Assembly (NCBI GenBank): GCA_016721315.1
Contig: JADKIL010000013.1
Location: 120,494-184,493 of the forward strand
Reading direction: 5' to 3'
Source: Candidatus Villigracilis vicinus
Lineage (GTDB): Bacteria; Chloroflexota; Anaerolineae; Anaerolineales; Villigracilaceae
DNA length: 64,000 nt
Part shown: piece by piece, positions 25,682 through 34,243 of the stretch
Numbering within the stretch: position 1 is the stretch's first letter
Layout of the letters: each line of letters starts with the position of its first letter
Made by a program: the position numbers and the translations under genes
Notes under the pieces: model-generated
Databases searched by the model: none
Seen by the model: only the letters and a program-made list of their open reading frames with translations
What the model was told of the DNA's origin: nothing

Positions 25682-26576
25682 CGAAAGCTCCCAATTTGCG
25701 TGCGATCAGCAAATAGATAATCATGATGACGATGGGTCCCATGGTGAAGGCCGCCGCCAATGGAATATTCCCGGATGTACCTTGATAGGTCAGCACCGCT
25801 TTACCGATGTAGAAGCTGGAGGTTCCAAAAAGTTGCGGCACAATAAAATCGCCAAGTGTTAGTGAAAAGGTGAATATTGAACCGGCGACAACGCCCGGAA
25901 AGGATAAAGGCAGCAATACTGTTCGAAATGTTTGCGCGGGAGACGCTCCCAGATCACTGGAAGCCTCGATCAGAGATTTTGGCACACGTTCCAATGCAGT
26001 TTGAATTGGAATGATCATATAAGGAAGCCAGATATAAAGAAAAACCAGAAAAATGCCTGTCGCAGAAACCGCAAGAGAGGGTCCGCCGACGACCTCATTA
26101 CTTAAATACCAATCGAGCAGTCCGTCCAAATGGATAATTCTTGCAAACCAGGAAATGATGCCCTCCTGCGCCAGGATCAACTTCCAGGAATAAACACGCA
26201 CTACATAACTGATCCAAAGAGGCAGGGTAACAGCAAGATAAAGAATTGTTTTCAAGCGCGGAGAGGCAAAGCGCGCCATGTAATAAGAAATGGGAAATGC
26301 AATAATAACACTTGCAACCGTAACCAGGATCGCCATAATGGTCGTGCGAAAGAATATCTGAAGGTTGGTGGGCAGAAGTAATTTGGCATACGTTGCCAAT
26401 GTGAACTCACGCACAACCTGCCCGGTAAAGCCATCGAGATAAAAAAAGCTGTTGACGAGCAAGGTGAGCAAAGCACCAATGTAAACCACCAGAAACCAAA
26501 GCAGAGGCGGGGTTAAAAAGAGGGCAAGGACAGCCTTCGGGCGCAGGTAAAAATAGGTGGAGATTCTTTTTAGCAT
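25671..26576 (-). CDS. ydcU: ABC transporter permease, YdcU/PotB-like
   Basis: 301 residues, six membrane helices, with EAA motif LIEASSDLGASPAQTFRTVLLP. PotB-type first permease. GGPSLAVSATGIFLVFLYIW occupies the loop/helix 4 area. It pairs with YdcV to form the channel energised by the YdcT ATPase; one base separates it from ydcT. Confidence 0.92.
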   Translation of the reverse strand: MLKRISTYFYLRPKAVLALFLTPPLLWFLVVYIGALLTLLVNSFFYLDGFTGQVVREFTLATYAKLLLPTNLQIFFRTTIMAILVTVASVIIAFPISYYMARFASPRLKTILYLAVTLPLWISYVVRVYSWKLILAQEGIISWFARIIHLDGLLDWYLSNEVVGGPSLAVSATGIFLVFLYIWLPYMIIPIQTALERVPKSLIEASSDLGASPAQTFRTVLLPLSFPGVVAGSIFTFSLTLGDFIVPQLFGTSSFYIGKAVLTYQGTSGNIPLAAAFTMGPIVIMIIYLLIARKLGAFDAL

Positions 26577-26577
26577 C

Positions 26578-27606
26578 CTACCCTCCCACGTAGCTGACGT
26601 GATCTTTCTTCCAAAACAGGCGGACGCTTTGTCCTTTTATTTTGGTCACATCCATGGAGGTTGTTTTCAGATTTTGCTCCACAACCACCAGGTCGCCGCC
26701 ACCATTCATTTCCACAAGATAACGTGTATACAAGCCCAGGTAGACCACATCACGCACAGTCCCGTCTGTGCTGAACATGTCGCTTTCCACTTTATCCCCA
26801 GCTTGAGCGAGATGGATCTTCTCCGGGCGAACGGAGAAACGTTTGGGTGAACCTGTAATCCGTTCGGCAGTCTCACCTGAGACGAGGTTTGATGTACCAA
26901 CAAAACCTGCAACAAATGGTGTAGAGGGATGTTCGTAAACTTCTGCCGGAGATCCGATCTGCTCGATCTTGCCCTGGCTAAAAACTGCGATGCGATCACT
27001 CATCGTCAGCGCTTCCTCTTGATCGTGAGTCACAAAGATAAAGGTAATACCAACTTCACGCTGAATGTTCTTCAACTCGACCTGCATTTGCTGGCGGAGT
27101 TTTAAATCCAAGGCGCCGAGGGGCTCATCGAGAAGTAAAACTTTGGGGTGATTGATCAAGGCGCGGGCGAGTGCGATGCGTTGACGTTGTCCGCCGGAGA
27201 GTTGGGATGGTTTCCGGGCACCAAACCCTGTCAACTGCACCAACTCCAGCATTTCATCCACGCGTTTTTTTCTTTCCGGTTTGGATACGCCTTTGATCAT
27301 GAGTCCATATCCAATATTTTCCTCAATGCTCATATGAGGAAAGAGCGCATAGTCCTGAAAAACAGTGTTAACCGGTCTTTCATAAGGGGGCAGGTTTGAA
27401 ACATCATCTCCATAAAGAATGATCTGCCCGGCAGTCGGGCGATCGAACCCGGCGATCATACGCAGGCAGGTGGTCTTCCCTGAACCGGATGGACCAAGCA
27501 TTGAGAAAAATTCTCCATCCTTGATCTCCAATTCAACGTTATCAACCGCTTTGACTTCCCCAAAATGACGGCTTACATTCTTAAATAGGATCGCAGTTTC
27601 GCTCAT
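26578..27606 (-). CDS. ydcT: ABC transporter ATP-binding protein, YdcT/PotA-like
   Basis: 342 residues. Walker A GPSGSGKTT, signature LSGGQRQRIALARAL, Walker B VLLLDEPLGALD, switch His in FVTHDQEEAL, and a C-terminal TOBE region (about 245-340). The central segment TVFQDYALFPHMSIEENIGYG is near identical to the E. coli YdcT equivalent as I recall it. Two copies should drive import through YdcU/YdcV. A perfect palindrome lies between it and ydcS. Confidence 0.95.
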   Translation of the reverse strand: MSETAILFKNVSRHFGEVKAVDNVELEIKDGEFFSMLGPSGSGKTTCLRMIAGFDRPTAGQIILYGDDVSNLPPYERPVNTVFQDYALFPHMSIEENIGYGLMIKGVSKPERKKRVDEMLELVQLTGFGARKPSQLSGGQRQRIALARALINHPKVLLLDEPLGALDLKLRQQMQVELKNIQREVGITFIFVTHDQEEALTMSDRIAVFSQGKIEQIGSPAEVYEHPSTPFVAGFVGTSNLVSGETAERITGSPKRFSVRPEKIHLAQAGDKVESDMFSTDGTVRDVVYLGLYTRYLVEMNGGGDLVVVEQNLKTTSMDVTKIKGQSVRLFWKKDHVSYVGG

Positions 27607-27630
27607 AAATAGCTGCCCTCAGAAATGGAA

Positions 27631-27658
27631 TAGGGACACGGCAATTGCCGTGTCCCTA
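27631..27658. repeat. 28-nt perfect palindrome between ydcS and ydcT
   Basis: TAGGGACACGGCAA continues into its own reverse complement. On the minus strand it follows the ydcS stop by 17 nt; no U-run follows, so it is more likely an mRNA-stabilising or processing hairpin at the 3' end of ydcS than a terminator. Confidence 0.85.
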
Positions 27659-27675
27659 TAATCATACTCAGAAAA

Positions 27676-28827
27676 TTATTGACCTACAATGGCGGTGAAC
27701 TCTTCAGTCCAGCGATCATAGGTAACGCAGTCGGTATTGCCGTTGCCGCAGGCGGCGATGGGCGTCTTCCAAAAGTAGATCTGATCAAAGGTATCGTAAC
27801 CGTTGGCTTTACAACCTTCGGTGCCGAGCAATTCACTGGCGCCGTCACAAGCTGCAGGTACAGACGGAGCAGAACCAAACCAGGAAGCCACGTCACCCTG
27901 AACTTTCGGGTTGATGGAGTGTTCCAGCCACAGATAAGCGCAGGAAGGATGCGGTGCATTTGCAGCCATCATGGTTGTATCTGCCCAGCCGGTAGCGCCT
28001 TCTTCAGGAACAACGCTGGCAATCGGTGCGCCGTCTGCCTGAAGCAGGTTCACCTGCAGAGGCCAGGAGGAGGAAGCCACAAAGCCTTCGCTCTTGAAAT
28101 CTTCAACCTGAATGAGGTAATCGCCCCAATATTTCGGAGTAAAGCCACGCTGTGTGCGGAGGAGATCGAGCGCCGCATTGAACTGGGCTTCATTCAACTC
28201 ATACGGGTCAGTAATGCCCAATTCAGGATTGTGCGCCTTCAGGTAAAGAGCAGCATCTGCAATGTAGATCGGACCAGAATACGCCTGGACGCGGTCCTTG
28301 TTAGACTCGCCATCGGGCAGGGCTTGTTCTTCGAAGACCACACTCCACGAAGTGGGAGCATTTCCGCCAAAGGCTTCAGTGTTGTACATCAACACGTTAG
28401 GACCCCACTGATAAGAGACGCCGTAATGCTTCCCATCCACAGTGTGCCAGGGAGCATTCTGCAATCGTTCGTCAATTGTGTTGTACGAAGGGATCTTTGT
28501 GATATCGATCTCCTGAACGATCTCACCATAGACCATGCGAAGACTGGCGTCACCAGATGCGGTCACAAGGTCATATTCACCAGTGGACATCAAGGACACC
28601 ATTTCGTCTGAAGTGGCAGCATCTTTCACAGTAACCTTGCATCCGGTTTCCTGTTCAAAGCTGGTCACCCAGTCGTAAGCGGGGTCATTTGCACCACGTT
28701 CGATATACCCAGGCCATGCCACAATGGCAACCTCGCCTTCGGGCTTGGCGGCTGCGCCACCACAAGCCGAAAGAACAAGGCTGGCGAACACGAGCACGAA
28801 CATTACCTTAATTGCGAACTTATTCAT
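27676..28827 (-). CDS. ydcS: ABC transporter substrate-binding lipoprotein, YdcS-like
   Basis: 383 residues from MNKFAIKVMF (GGAGAGAG upstream). Lipobox VLSAC (Cys22), so it is a membrane-anchored binding protein. It aligns along its length with E. coli YdcS as I remember it: VAWPGYIERGANDPAYDWV, ETGCKVTVKDAATSDEM, GEYDLVTASGDASLR, GKHYGVSYQWGPNVLMYN, and the C-terminal KVQGDVASWFGSAP. The E. coli protein is linked to putrescine uptake and poly-3-hydroxybutyrate synthase activity; polyamine import is the main inference here. First gene of the operon, behind a good promoter. Confidence 0.94.
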   Translation of the reverse strand: MNKFAIKVMFVLVFASLVLSACGGAAAKPEGEVAIVAWPGYIERGANDPAYDWVTSFEQETGCKVTVKDAATSDEMVSLMSTGEYDLVTASGDASLRMVYGEIVQEIDITKIPSYNTIDERLQNAPWHTVDGKHYGVSYQWGPNVLMYNTEAFGGNAPTSWSVVFEEQALPDGESNKDRVQAYSGPIYIADAALYLKAHNPELGITDPYELNEAQFNAALDLLRTQRGFTPKYWGDYLIQVEDFKSEGFVASSSWPLQVNLLQADGAPIASVVPEEGATGWADTTMMAANAPHPSCAYLWLEHSINPKVQGDVASWFGSAPSVPAACDGASELLGTEGCKANGYDTFDQIYFWKTPIAACGNGNTDCVTYDRWTEEFTAIVGQ

Positions 28828-28966
28828 TCTCTCTCTCCTTTTGTGAGTTGAATGGATTCGAATCGACAAGCCTCCAAAAAATAAATCGCCACCTTTTCGG
28901 AATGCAATCATTATCATCTGAATCCGAATCGGAAAGCGCTGTGGTGACTATTGTCGAAGTTCGGGC

Positions 28967-28994
28967 ATTATAACGTGTTTAGATGCCGCGTCAA
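28967..28994 (-). promoter_or_regulatory. Sigma-70 promoter of the ydcSTUV-like operon
   Basis: On the minus strand TTGACG (-35, 28994-28989), a 16-nt spacer and TATAAT (-10, 28972-28967). This implies a 5' UTR of about 130 nt before the ydcS ATG. The rest of the 28828-29126 divergent region holds a weaker TATAAT at 29091-29098 for the dehydrogenase and no small gene or tRNA that I can support. Confidence 0.8.
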
Positions 28995-29126
28995 TATAAA
29001 TAATTCCGATACCGACACACGCCTCCTGCTCCGCCGTGCCCTGCCCCTCCCCCGCAGCCAATTCAAGCCGAAAGTTTACGCATGCATCACGGTATAATTC
29101 ACATACCAATTCAACCGGAGGAATCA

Positions 29127-30296
29127 GTGACCGACCTTCCTATTTACCCGCTTACAAATGAACACAAAATGCTGCGTGATGCCGCGCGGGATTTTGCCGA
29201 AAAAGAAATCGCGCCAATTGCCGCTGAGTTCGACGAAAGCGGAGAATTCCCGCACGCCACCATTAAGAAAATGGGCGAATTGGGCTTTATGGGCATTGAA
29301 CTTCCCGAAGAATACGGCGGAGCAGGTATGGATGCCCTTGCATATGTACTGGCGCTTGAAGAGATCTGCAAAGTGGACGCCTCTCACGGCGTGATCATGT
29401 CGGTCAATAATTCTTTGTATTGCCACGGTATCTTGAAATTTGGGACAGAGGAACAAAAGAAAAAATTCATCGCACCCATCGCATCTGGCAAAGCCATCGG
29501 CGCCTATTCCCTCACGGAGCCCCAGAGCGGATCCGATGCCGGAACCATGCGCAGTCGCGCCACTCGTGACGGTGATTTCTACATTTTGAACGGTCGAAAA
29601 TCCTGGGTCACCAGCGGACCTGTTGCAGACTACTTTGTTGTATTTATGATGACGGATCCTGAGAAAAAACAAAAAGGCGTAAGCGCCTTCCTTGTGGACG
29701 GGAAGACACCCGGATTGGTCCGCGGAAAAAAAGAACCAAAGCTTGGCATTCGTGCTTCAGCAACAAGTGAGCTGATCTTCGAAAATTGCCGTATCCCGGC
29801 TGAGAATCTGCTTGGTGTAGAAGGCGAAGGTTTCAAGATCGCAATGACCGTGCTGGACGCAGGTCGGATCGGGATCGCCACACAAGCCCTCGGAATTGCC
29901 GAAGCCGCCTACGAAGCGGCAAGGCAGTATGCAGGTCAACGTGAGGCGTTTGGTCAACCGATCGGCAGCTTTCAAGGAACCGGATTCAAACTCGCGGATA
30001 TGAAAACGCGTATCGAAGCATCACGTCTGTTGATCTACAATGCCGCGATCGCAAAAGAAAATGCAAAAGGCTCGAATGGCAGATACTCTCTTGAAGCCTC
30101 AATGGCAAAACTGTTCGCTTCAGAGACAGCCATGTTCGTAACCCACCAGGCTGTGCAGATCCATGGCGGTATGGGGTACAGCAAAGAATTACCCGTTGAG
30201 CGCTATTTCCGTGATGCAAAGATCACAGAGATCTATGAAGGCACGAGTGAAATACAAAGGCTGGTCATCTCACGTATCGAATTAGGATCTAAATAA
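29127..30296 (+). CDS. Acyl-CoA dehydrogenase (butyryl-CoA dehydrogenase-like)
   Basis: 389 residues with GTG start at 29127 (GGAGG 5 nt upstream; an ATG at 29082 has no RBS and would precede that site). Motifs LTEPQSGSDAGTMRSRA, AGRIGIATQALGIAEAAYE, QIHGGMGYSKELPVERYFRDA and ITEIYEGTSEIQRLV, where the Glu of IYEGTSE is the catalytic base of butyryl-CoA dehydrogenases. Longer ASHGVIMSVNNSLYC region fits Bcd. It probably feeds the acyl-CoA/propionyl-CoA pathway whose carboxylase lies 6 kb downstream. Confidence 0.93.
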   Translation: MTDLPIYPLTNEHKMLRDAARDFAEKEIAPIAAEFDESGEFPHATIKKMGELGFMGIELPEEYGGAGMDALAYVLALEEICKVDASHGVIMSVNNSLYCHGILKFGTEEQKKKFIAPIASGKAIGAYSLTEPQSGSDAGTMRSRATRDGDFYILNGRKSWVTSGPVADYFVVFMMTDPEKKQKGVSAFLVDGKTPGLVRGKKEPKLGIRASATSELIFENCRIPAENLLGVEGEGFKIAMTVLDAGRIGIATQALGIAEAAYEAARQYAGQREAFGQPIGSFQGTGFKLADMKTRIEASRLLIYNAAIAKENAKGSNGRYSLEASMAKLFASETAMFVTHQAVQIHGGMGYSKELPVERYFRDAKITEIYEGTSEIQRLVISRIELGSK

Positions 30297-30297
30297 T

Positions 30298-33201
30298 TTG
30301 GCTACGAACCACATCCTCTTCTGGTCTTTTGTGCCGGCAACCGCGGCGGTCTTATTCGCATTTGCACTAATGTTCATGGCACGCCGCCATAAATGGACAG
30401 ACCCGGAACCTGCCGCAGCGTCCTTAGTAAGTGAACTTGAAGCAAAGCCAAGAATCGATTGGAGCAGCCAGGGATTGCGCACCTTTATCTCAACTTATCG
30501 TTGGGAAGTTGCACTGGCAGCGGTCTTCCTCGGGCTGATCCTTTTCCTTTGGGCTTCTGCTCCGGTTCAAATGACAGGCGAAGTACCAATCACTCCAAAT
30601 AATCCGGGGCGCCCCTTTTATTTTGTCCATTGGCAACGAAATCATCTCTTTCTTTTTTATAACCAAACGGCAAGCGCAAGCAATCTTCTGACTGGATTTC
30701 TCGCACTTGCCATGACGGTCTATGCTGCCGTCCGCCGTTCGCCGCGCAAGGTGCAAGCTGGTCTTTTGTGGGGTGTGATGGCACTCGCAGGCGGTGCACA
30801 ATGGATGGTTTCTGATGACGCCCAACGCGGGGTAGGCATTGCCATTTATTTGATCGCAGGTGCAGGGCTGCTGATCTGGAGTCTTATAAATCACAACGTG
30901 CTTGGTTCAGACATCAGCGAGTCACGTCCACTCTCATTTCAATGGGAAGTTGCATTGGTCGTTGCAGTTATAGCCCTCGCTTCCTTTGGACGCATGTATA
31001 TGCTTGCTGAAATACCATATGGGATCGAAGGAGATGAAGCCAAATGGACGGCTGAAGTAGTTTCCCTTGGTCTGCGCGGCGAGCCCGATTCGAACGGACT
31101 ATATCACCGCGATTCATTACCCGTCAGCTTTTACATGCAGACGATCTTCCACAAGATCATGGGTCCTTCTTTGTATGCAGCGCGATTTGAGGTGGCACTC
31201 TTTAGTGTCCTCGGCACACTTGCGTTTTACCTGCTCCTGCGTCAGATCACAGCCATGCCGCTCGCATTACTGGCATCCTGGCTTTTGAGCGCTTCCATGT
31301 TTGATATCAGTGCCAGCCGTCTTGCGAATGTAGAGAGCCACGTAAAATTCTGGCCCATCCTAACATTGGCTTTATTTGCCTGGGCTTTACAAAAGAAACA
31401 CTGGGCAACTTACTCCATCGCAGGCATCGCACTCGCGATCGGTTTATTGACGTATGACACAGTCCTGCCTTTGGGTATCATAATGGTCATTATTGCCATT
31501 GTCGAAGCACGAAGACAGAATGACAGTCTTGCAGATGCAATTCGAAACCTGATCGCGCTGCTTACCCCCGCCCTGCTCACCTTGCCATTTTTAATCCCCT
31601 ACCTGACAGGCAGGTTGGGATATTACGGCGTAAGCGAAAAAGGCTGGGAAAGCGGGATCGCAACCTTGTGGGCACATTTCCAAGATGTACTCTTCACCTG
31701 GTATGCCCGTTCGTTTGAAGATTTTCTTTATAACCGCAACGGACCTCTATTAAACGCCTTCCTCCTGCCCTGGCTGACATTTGGACTTACAGCATCGCTT
31801 GTAATGATCCGCCGCCGCCTCTCTTTCTGGGCTCTAATCTGGTTGCTACTCTTCATCCTCCCCGTCCCGATCGCGACTCATACGCCACTCGGGCGTGTGT
31901 ATTATCCCGGGCTTCCTGCCGCATATATTTTGGCAGCCATTGGTTTATATGTCTTCAGCCGTGAAAGCCTGCGCGCACTGGGCAATGAATTCCGTCCCCT
32001 TGTTACAGCTGTTTCCGTTGCAATACTGGTCTGGCTGCCTGTATTTAACCTCTATATCTATTTCAATGAAGTCTTCGACTTCGCAGACAGACAGATGCGC
32101 CGCGAAGTTGCCGAATTTGCAGGAGAGGTTGCAAGCAACGACAACATGATCATTCTTGCATCCGTTCCGCGCGCCAATGAAGCCTTGAATAACGAATACC
32201 AAATGATCGAACTCTTCATGATGGATAAACTTGACATCGAGGACGTCAAATCATCATACAAAAACGTCCCTCTCGAAGAGGTTCTGCCCACGTTGCAAAG
32301 CATCAGCCCTCGCATAAACCGTTCTGTGCTTCTTGATAAATCAACAGAGAATGATCGTCAGAAAAGGAACAACCTCACCCAGGCATTACACATGTGTTAC
32401 CCAAACGCCAAATGGACCGAGGGCGTTTTCTTCGACCGAATGGATATTGACGAGAAATCGCTTGTAAACCCTGCCTGTATAAGTACAGTTCTCACTTTTA
32501 CTCAAAAATCAAGCGACACGTTTTCATGGGAGTTATCCCAAGGCGTGGTAAATCAAGTCGCCTTACAGTGTGATCTGTTACAGGCAGATCGGAATTGGAT
32601 AGAAGCCGAAAATCTGCCGCTCAATGCTGGCTGGCAATTCGAAACCGCCTTCGCTGCCGACTGGAATGGTGACGGCTTTATCATGGACAATTACGACAGT
32701 TCCCCCATGATCTTCGATGTTGAAAAAGTACAGGATGGCAGCATGTATATCTGGGTACGGTATTTCAAACGCGCCGTAGATAACTCTCCTGCCGAAATCA
32801 CACTTAACGGTCAAACCCTAACGTTCAGCGACATCAAGGACGACCAACTCAATCAGTGGGTTTGGGAAAAGGTTGGACCGTTCAACTCTTCTGCCGGAAA
32901 TTACAGTGTATTCCTAAATCGTCCATACAAAGACGACCCATACGGATTCATCGCTCTTTTTATCGATTCGTTAGTGTATACGCATGACCCCGATTTTATT
33001 CCAACCGACGCCCAATTTCAGGCTCTGCCGCCGCACGTATTCTCCTTCCAGAACGACCGCAATCAAGGCACCATCACCACACAACTTGCCCCAGGTACGT
33101 ACAGCTGTTACCTCGAAGTGACGAATAAAAAACTTTCTCTGGTGGATGCGTTTGGCTTCACACCAATAAAATCAGAGATCATTGAATTTTCGGTCAAATA
33201 A
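30298..33201 (+). CDS. Large GT39-like membrane glycosyltransferase with C-terminal extracellular domain
   Basis: 967 residues with a TTG start one base after the dehydrogenase stop. N-terminal part (to ~230) has extra helices; the catalytic loop is EIPYGIEGDEAKWTAE with the Asp-Glu pair; more helices run to ~590. The remaining ~380 residues are soluble, with VWVRYFKRAVDNSPAEITLNG-like beta structure (written in part: YIWVRYFKRAVDN) resembling a carbohydrate-binding beta-sandwich. Probably transfers sugars from polyprenyl phosphate to a surface acceptor. Unusually long for the family. Confidence 0.82.
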   Translation: MATNHILFWSFVPATAAVLFAFALMFMARRHKWTDPEPAAASLVSELEAKPRIDWSSQGLRTFISTYRWEVALAAVFLGLILFLWASAPVQMTGEVPITPNNPGRPFYFVHWQRNHLFLFYNQTASASNLLTGFLALAMTVYAAVRRSPRKVQAGLLWGVMALAGGAQWMVSDDAQRGVGIAIYLIAGAGLLIWSLINHNVLGSDISESRPLSFQWEVALVVAVIALASFGRMYMLAEIPYGIEGDEAKWTAEVVSLGLRGEPDSNGLYHRDSLPVSFYMQTIFHKIMGPSLYAARFEVALFSVLGTLAFYLLLRQITAMPLALLASWLLSASMFDISASRLANVESHVKFWPILTLALFAWALQKKHWATYSIAGIALAIGLLTYDTVLPLGIIMVIIAIVEARRQNDSLADAIRNLIALLTPALLTLPFLIPYLTGRLGYYGVSEKGWESGIATLWAHFQDVLFTWYARSFEDFLYNRNGPLLNAFLLPWLTFGLTASLVMIRRRLSFWALIWLLLFILPVPIATHTPLGRVYYPGLPAAYILAAIGLYVFSRESLRALGNEFRPLVTAVSVAILVWLPVFNLYIYFNEVFDFADRQMRREVAEFAGEVASNDNMIILASVPRANEALNNEYQMIELFMMDKLDIEDVKSSYKNVPLEEVLPTLQSISPRINRSVLLDKSTENDRQKRNNLTQALHMCYPNAKWTEGVFFDRMDIDEKSLVNPACISTVLTFTQKSSDTFSWELSQGVVNQVALQCDLLQADRNWIEAENLPLNAGWQFETAFAADWNGDGFIMDNYDSSPMIFDVEKVQDGSMYIWVRYFKRAVDNSPAEITLNGQTLTFSDIKDDQLNQWVWEKVGPFNSSAGNYSVFLNRPYKDDPYGFIALFIDSLVYTHDPDFIPTDAQFQALPPHVFSFQNDRNQGTITTQLAPGTYSCYLEVTNKKLSLVDAFGFTPIKSEIIEFSVK

Positions 33202-33209
33202 TCATTTTG

Positions 33210-34241
33210 ATGAAAACTATTTTTTTTCATAAACATGGCGGACCGGAAGTCCTTGAATATGGGGAACTCCCAACGCCAACCCCAAAATCGGGTGAAGTTC
33301 TGGTTCGCCTGAAAGCTGCAGCCCTTAACCGAGTGGATGTATTTGTCCGCAATGGCTGGCCCGGTTTAAAGCTGGAACTTCCTCACATTCCCGGTGCAGA
33401 CGGCGCAGGGGAGATCGTCGCACTCGGCGAAGGTGTGAACGGATTCCAAATCGGCGAGCAGGTGGTTCTCAATGCAAACCTCGGCTGCGGTGAATGCGAC
33501 GCTTGTAAATCCGGGCACGATAATCTTTGTAAGAACTGGCATCTATTGGGTGAAACCACTCGTGGGACGTATTGTGAATACATTTGTATGCCAGCCAGGC
33601 AGCTGTATAAAGTACCCACAGGATTCGACCTGCGCCAAGCCGCCGCGGCTGCCTTGGTCTATCAGACCGCATGGCATTCGATGGTAAAGCGCGGGGGCGT
33701 CCAGGCTGGAGAAACCGTGGCAATTGTCGGCGCGGGTGGAGGCGTGAATTCCGCATCCATTCAGATCGCCAAATTTCTTGGTGCCCGGGTCGTTGTCATT
33801 GGCTCGAATGCCGAAAAACTCAAACAAGCCGAAGCCATTGGCGCAGACATCCTGATCGATCGTTCGAAAGAAGAAGATTGGTCGAAAGCGGTCTTTTTAG
33901 CAACGAACAAACAAGGCGTAAATGTTGTAGTTGATAATGTTGGCACTACCTTCCCCCTCAGCTTGCGGGCACTCGCAAAAGGCGGAAGATTGTTAACCGT
34001 GGGGAATAGCGCTTCACCAAGATTCGAGATCGACAATCGTTTTATTTTCGCCAAGCATCTCTCGATCCTTGGTTCTACCATGAGCACCCTATCCGATTTT
34101 CGTGAAGTCATGGATCTGGTCTTTTCGGGCAAACTCAAACCCATCATGGACAAAACCTTCCCTCTGCAAGAAGCCGCCATCGCACAGGAACGTTTGTGGC
34201 GTGGTGAAAATTTCGGAAAGATCACATTGAATATTTCTTGA
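33210..34241 (+). CDS. Zinc-binding alcohol dehydrogenase / quinone oxidoreductase family (MDR)
   Basis: 343 residues from ATG 33210. N-terminal GroES-like domain with HIPGADGAGEIVALGEGV, a structural zinc loop with four cysteines (GCGECDACKSGHDNLCKNW), and a Rossmann motif VAIVGAGGGVNSASIQIAK. The catalytic-zinc cysteine position reads AALNRVDVFVRNG, lacking Cys, so it is probably a quinone/enal reductase-like MDR that keeps structural zinc only. Substrate unknown. Confidence 0.87.
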   Translation: MKTIFFHKHGGPEVLEYGELPTPTPKSGEVLVRLKAAALNRVDVFVRNGWPGLKLELPHIPGADGAGEIVALGEGVNGFQIGEQVVLNANLGCGECDACKSGHDNLCKNWHLLGETTRGTYCEYICMPARQLYKVPTGFDLRQAAAAALVYQTAWHSMVKRGGVQAGETVAIVGAGGGVNSASIQIAKFLGARVVVIGSNAEKLKQAEAIGADILIDRSKEEDWSKAVFLATNKQGVNVVVDNVGTTFPLSLRALAKGGRLLTVGNSASPRFEIDNRFIFAKHLSILGSTMSTLSDFREVMDLVFSGKLKPIMDKTFPLQEAAIAQERLWRGENFGKITLNIS

Positions 34242-34243
34242 CA

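Noticed and set aside
27679..28611. Long plus-strand open frame opposite ydcS
   Set aside because: It mirrors the well-supported ydcS coding frame and has no motif or RBS of its own.
28845..28880. GATTCGAATC resembling a tRNA T-loop on the minus strand
   Set aside because: No acceptor, D or anticodon stem can be built around it; it lies in the 5' UTR of ydcS.
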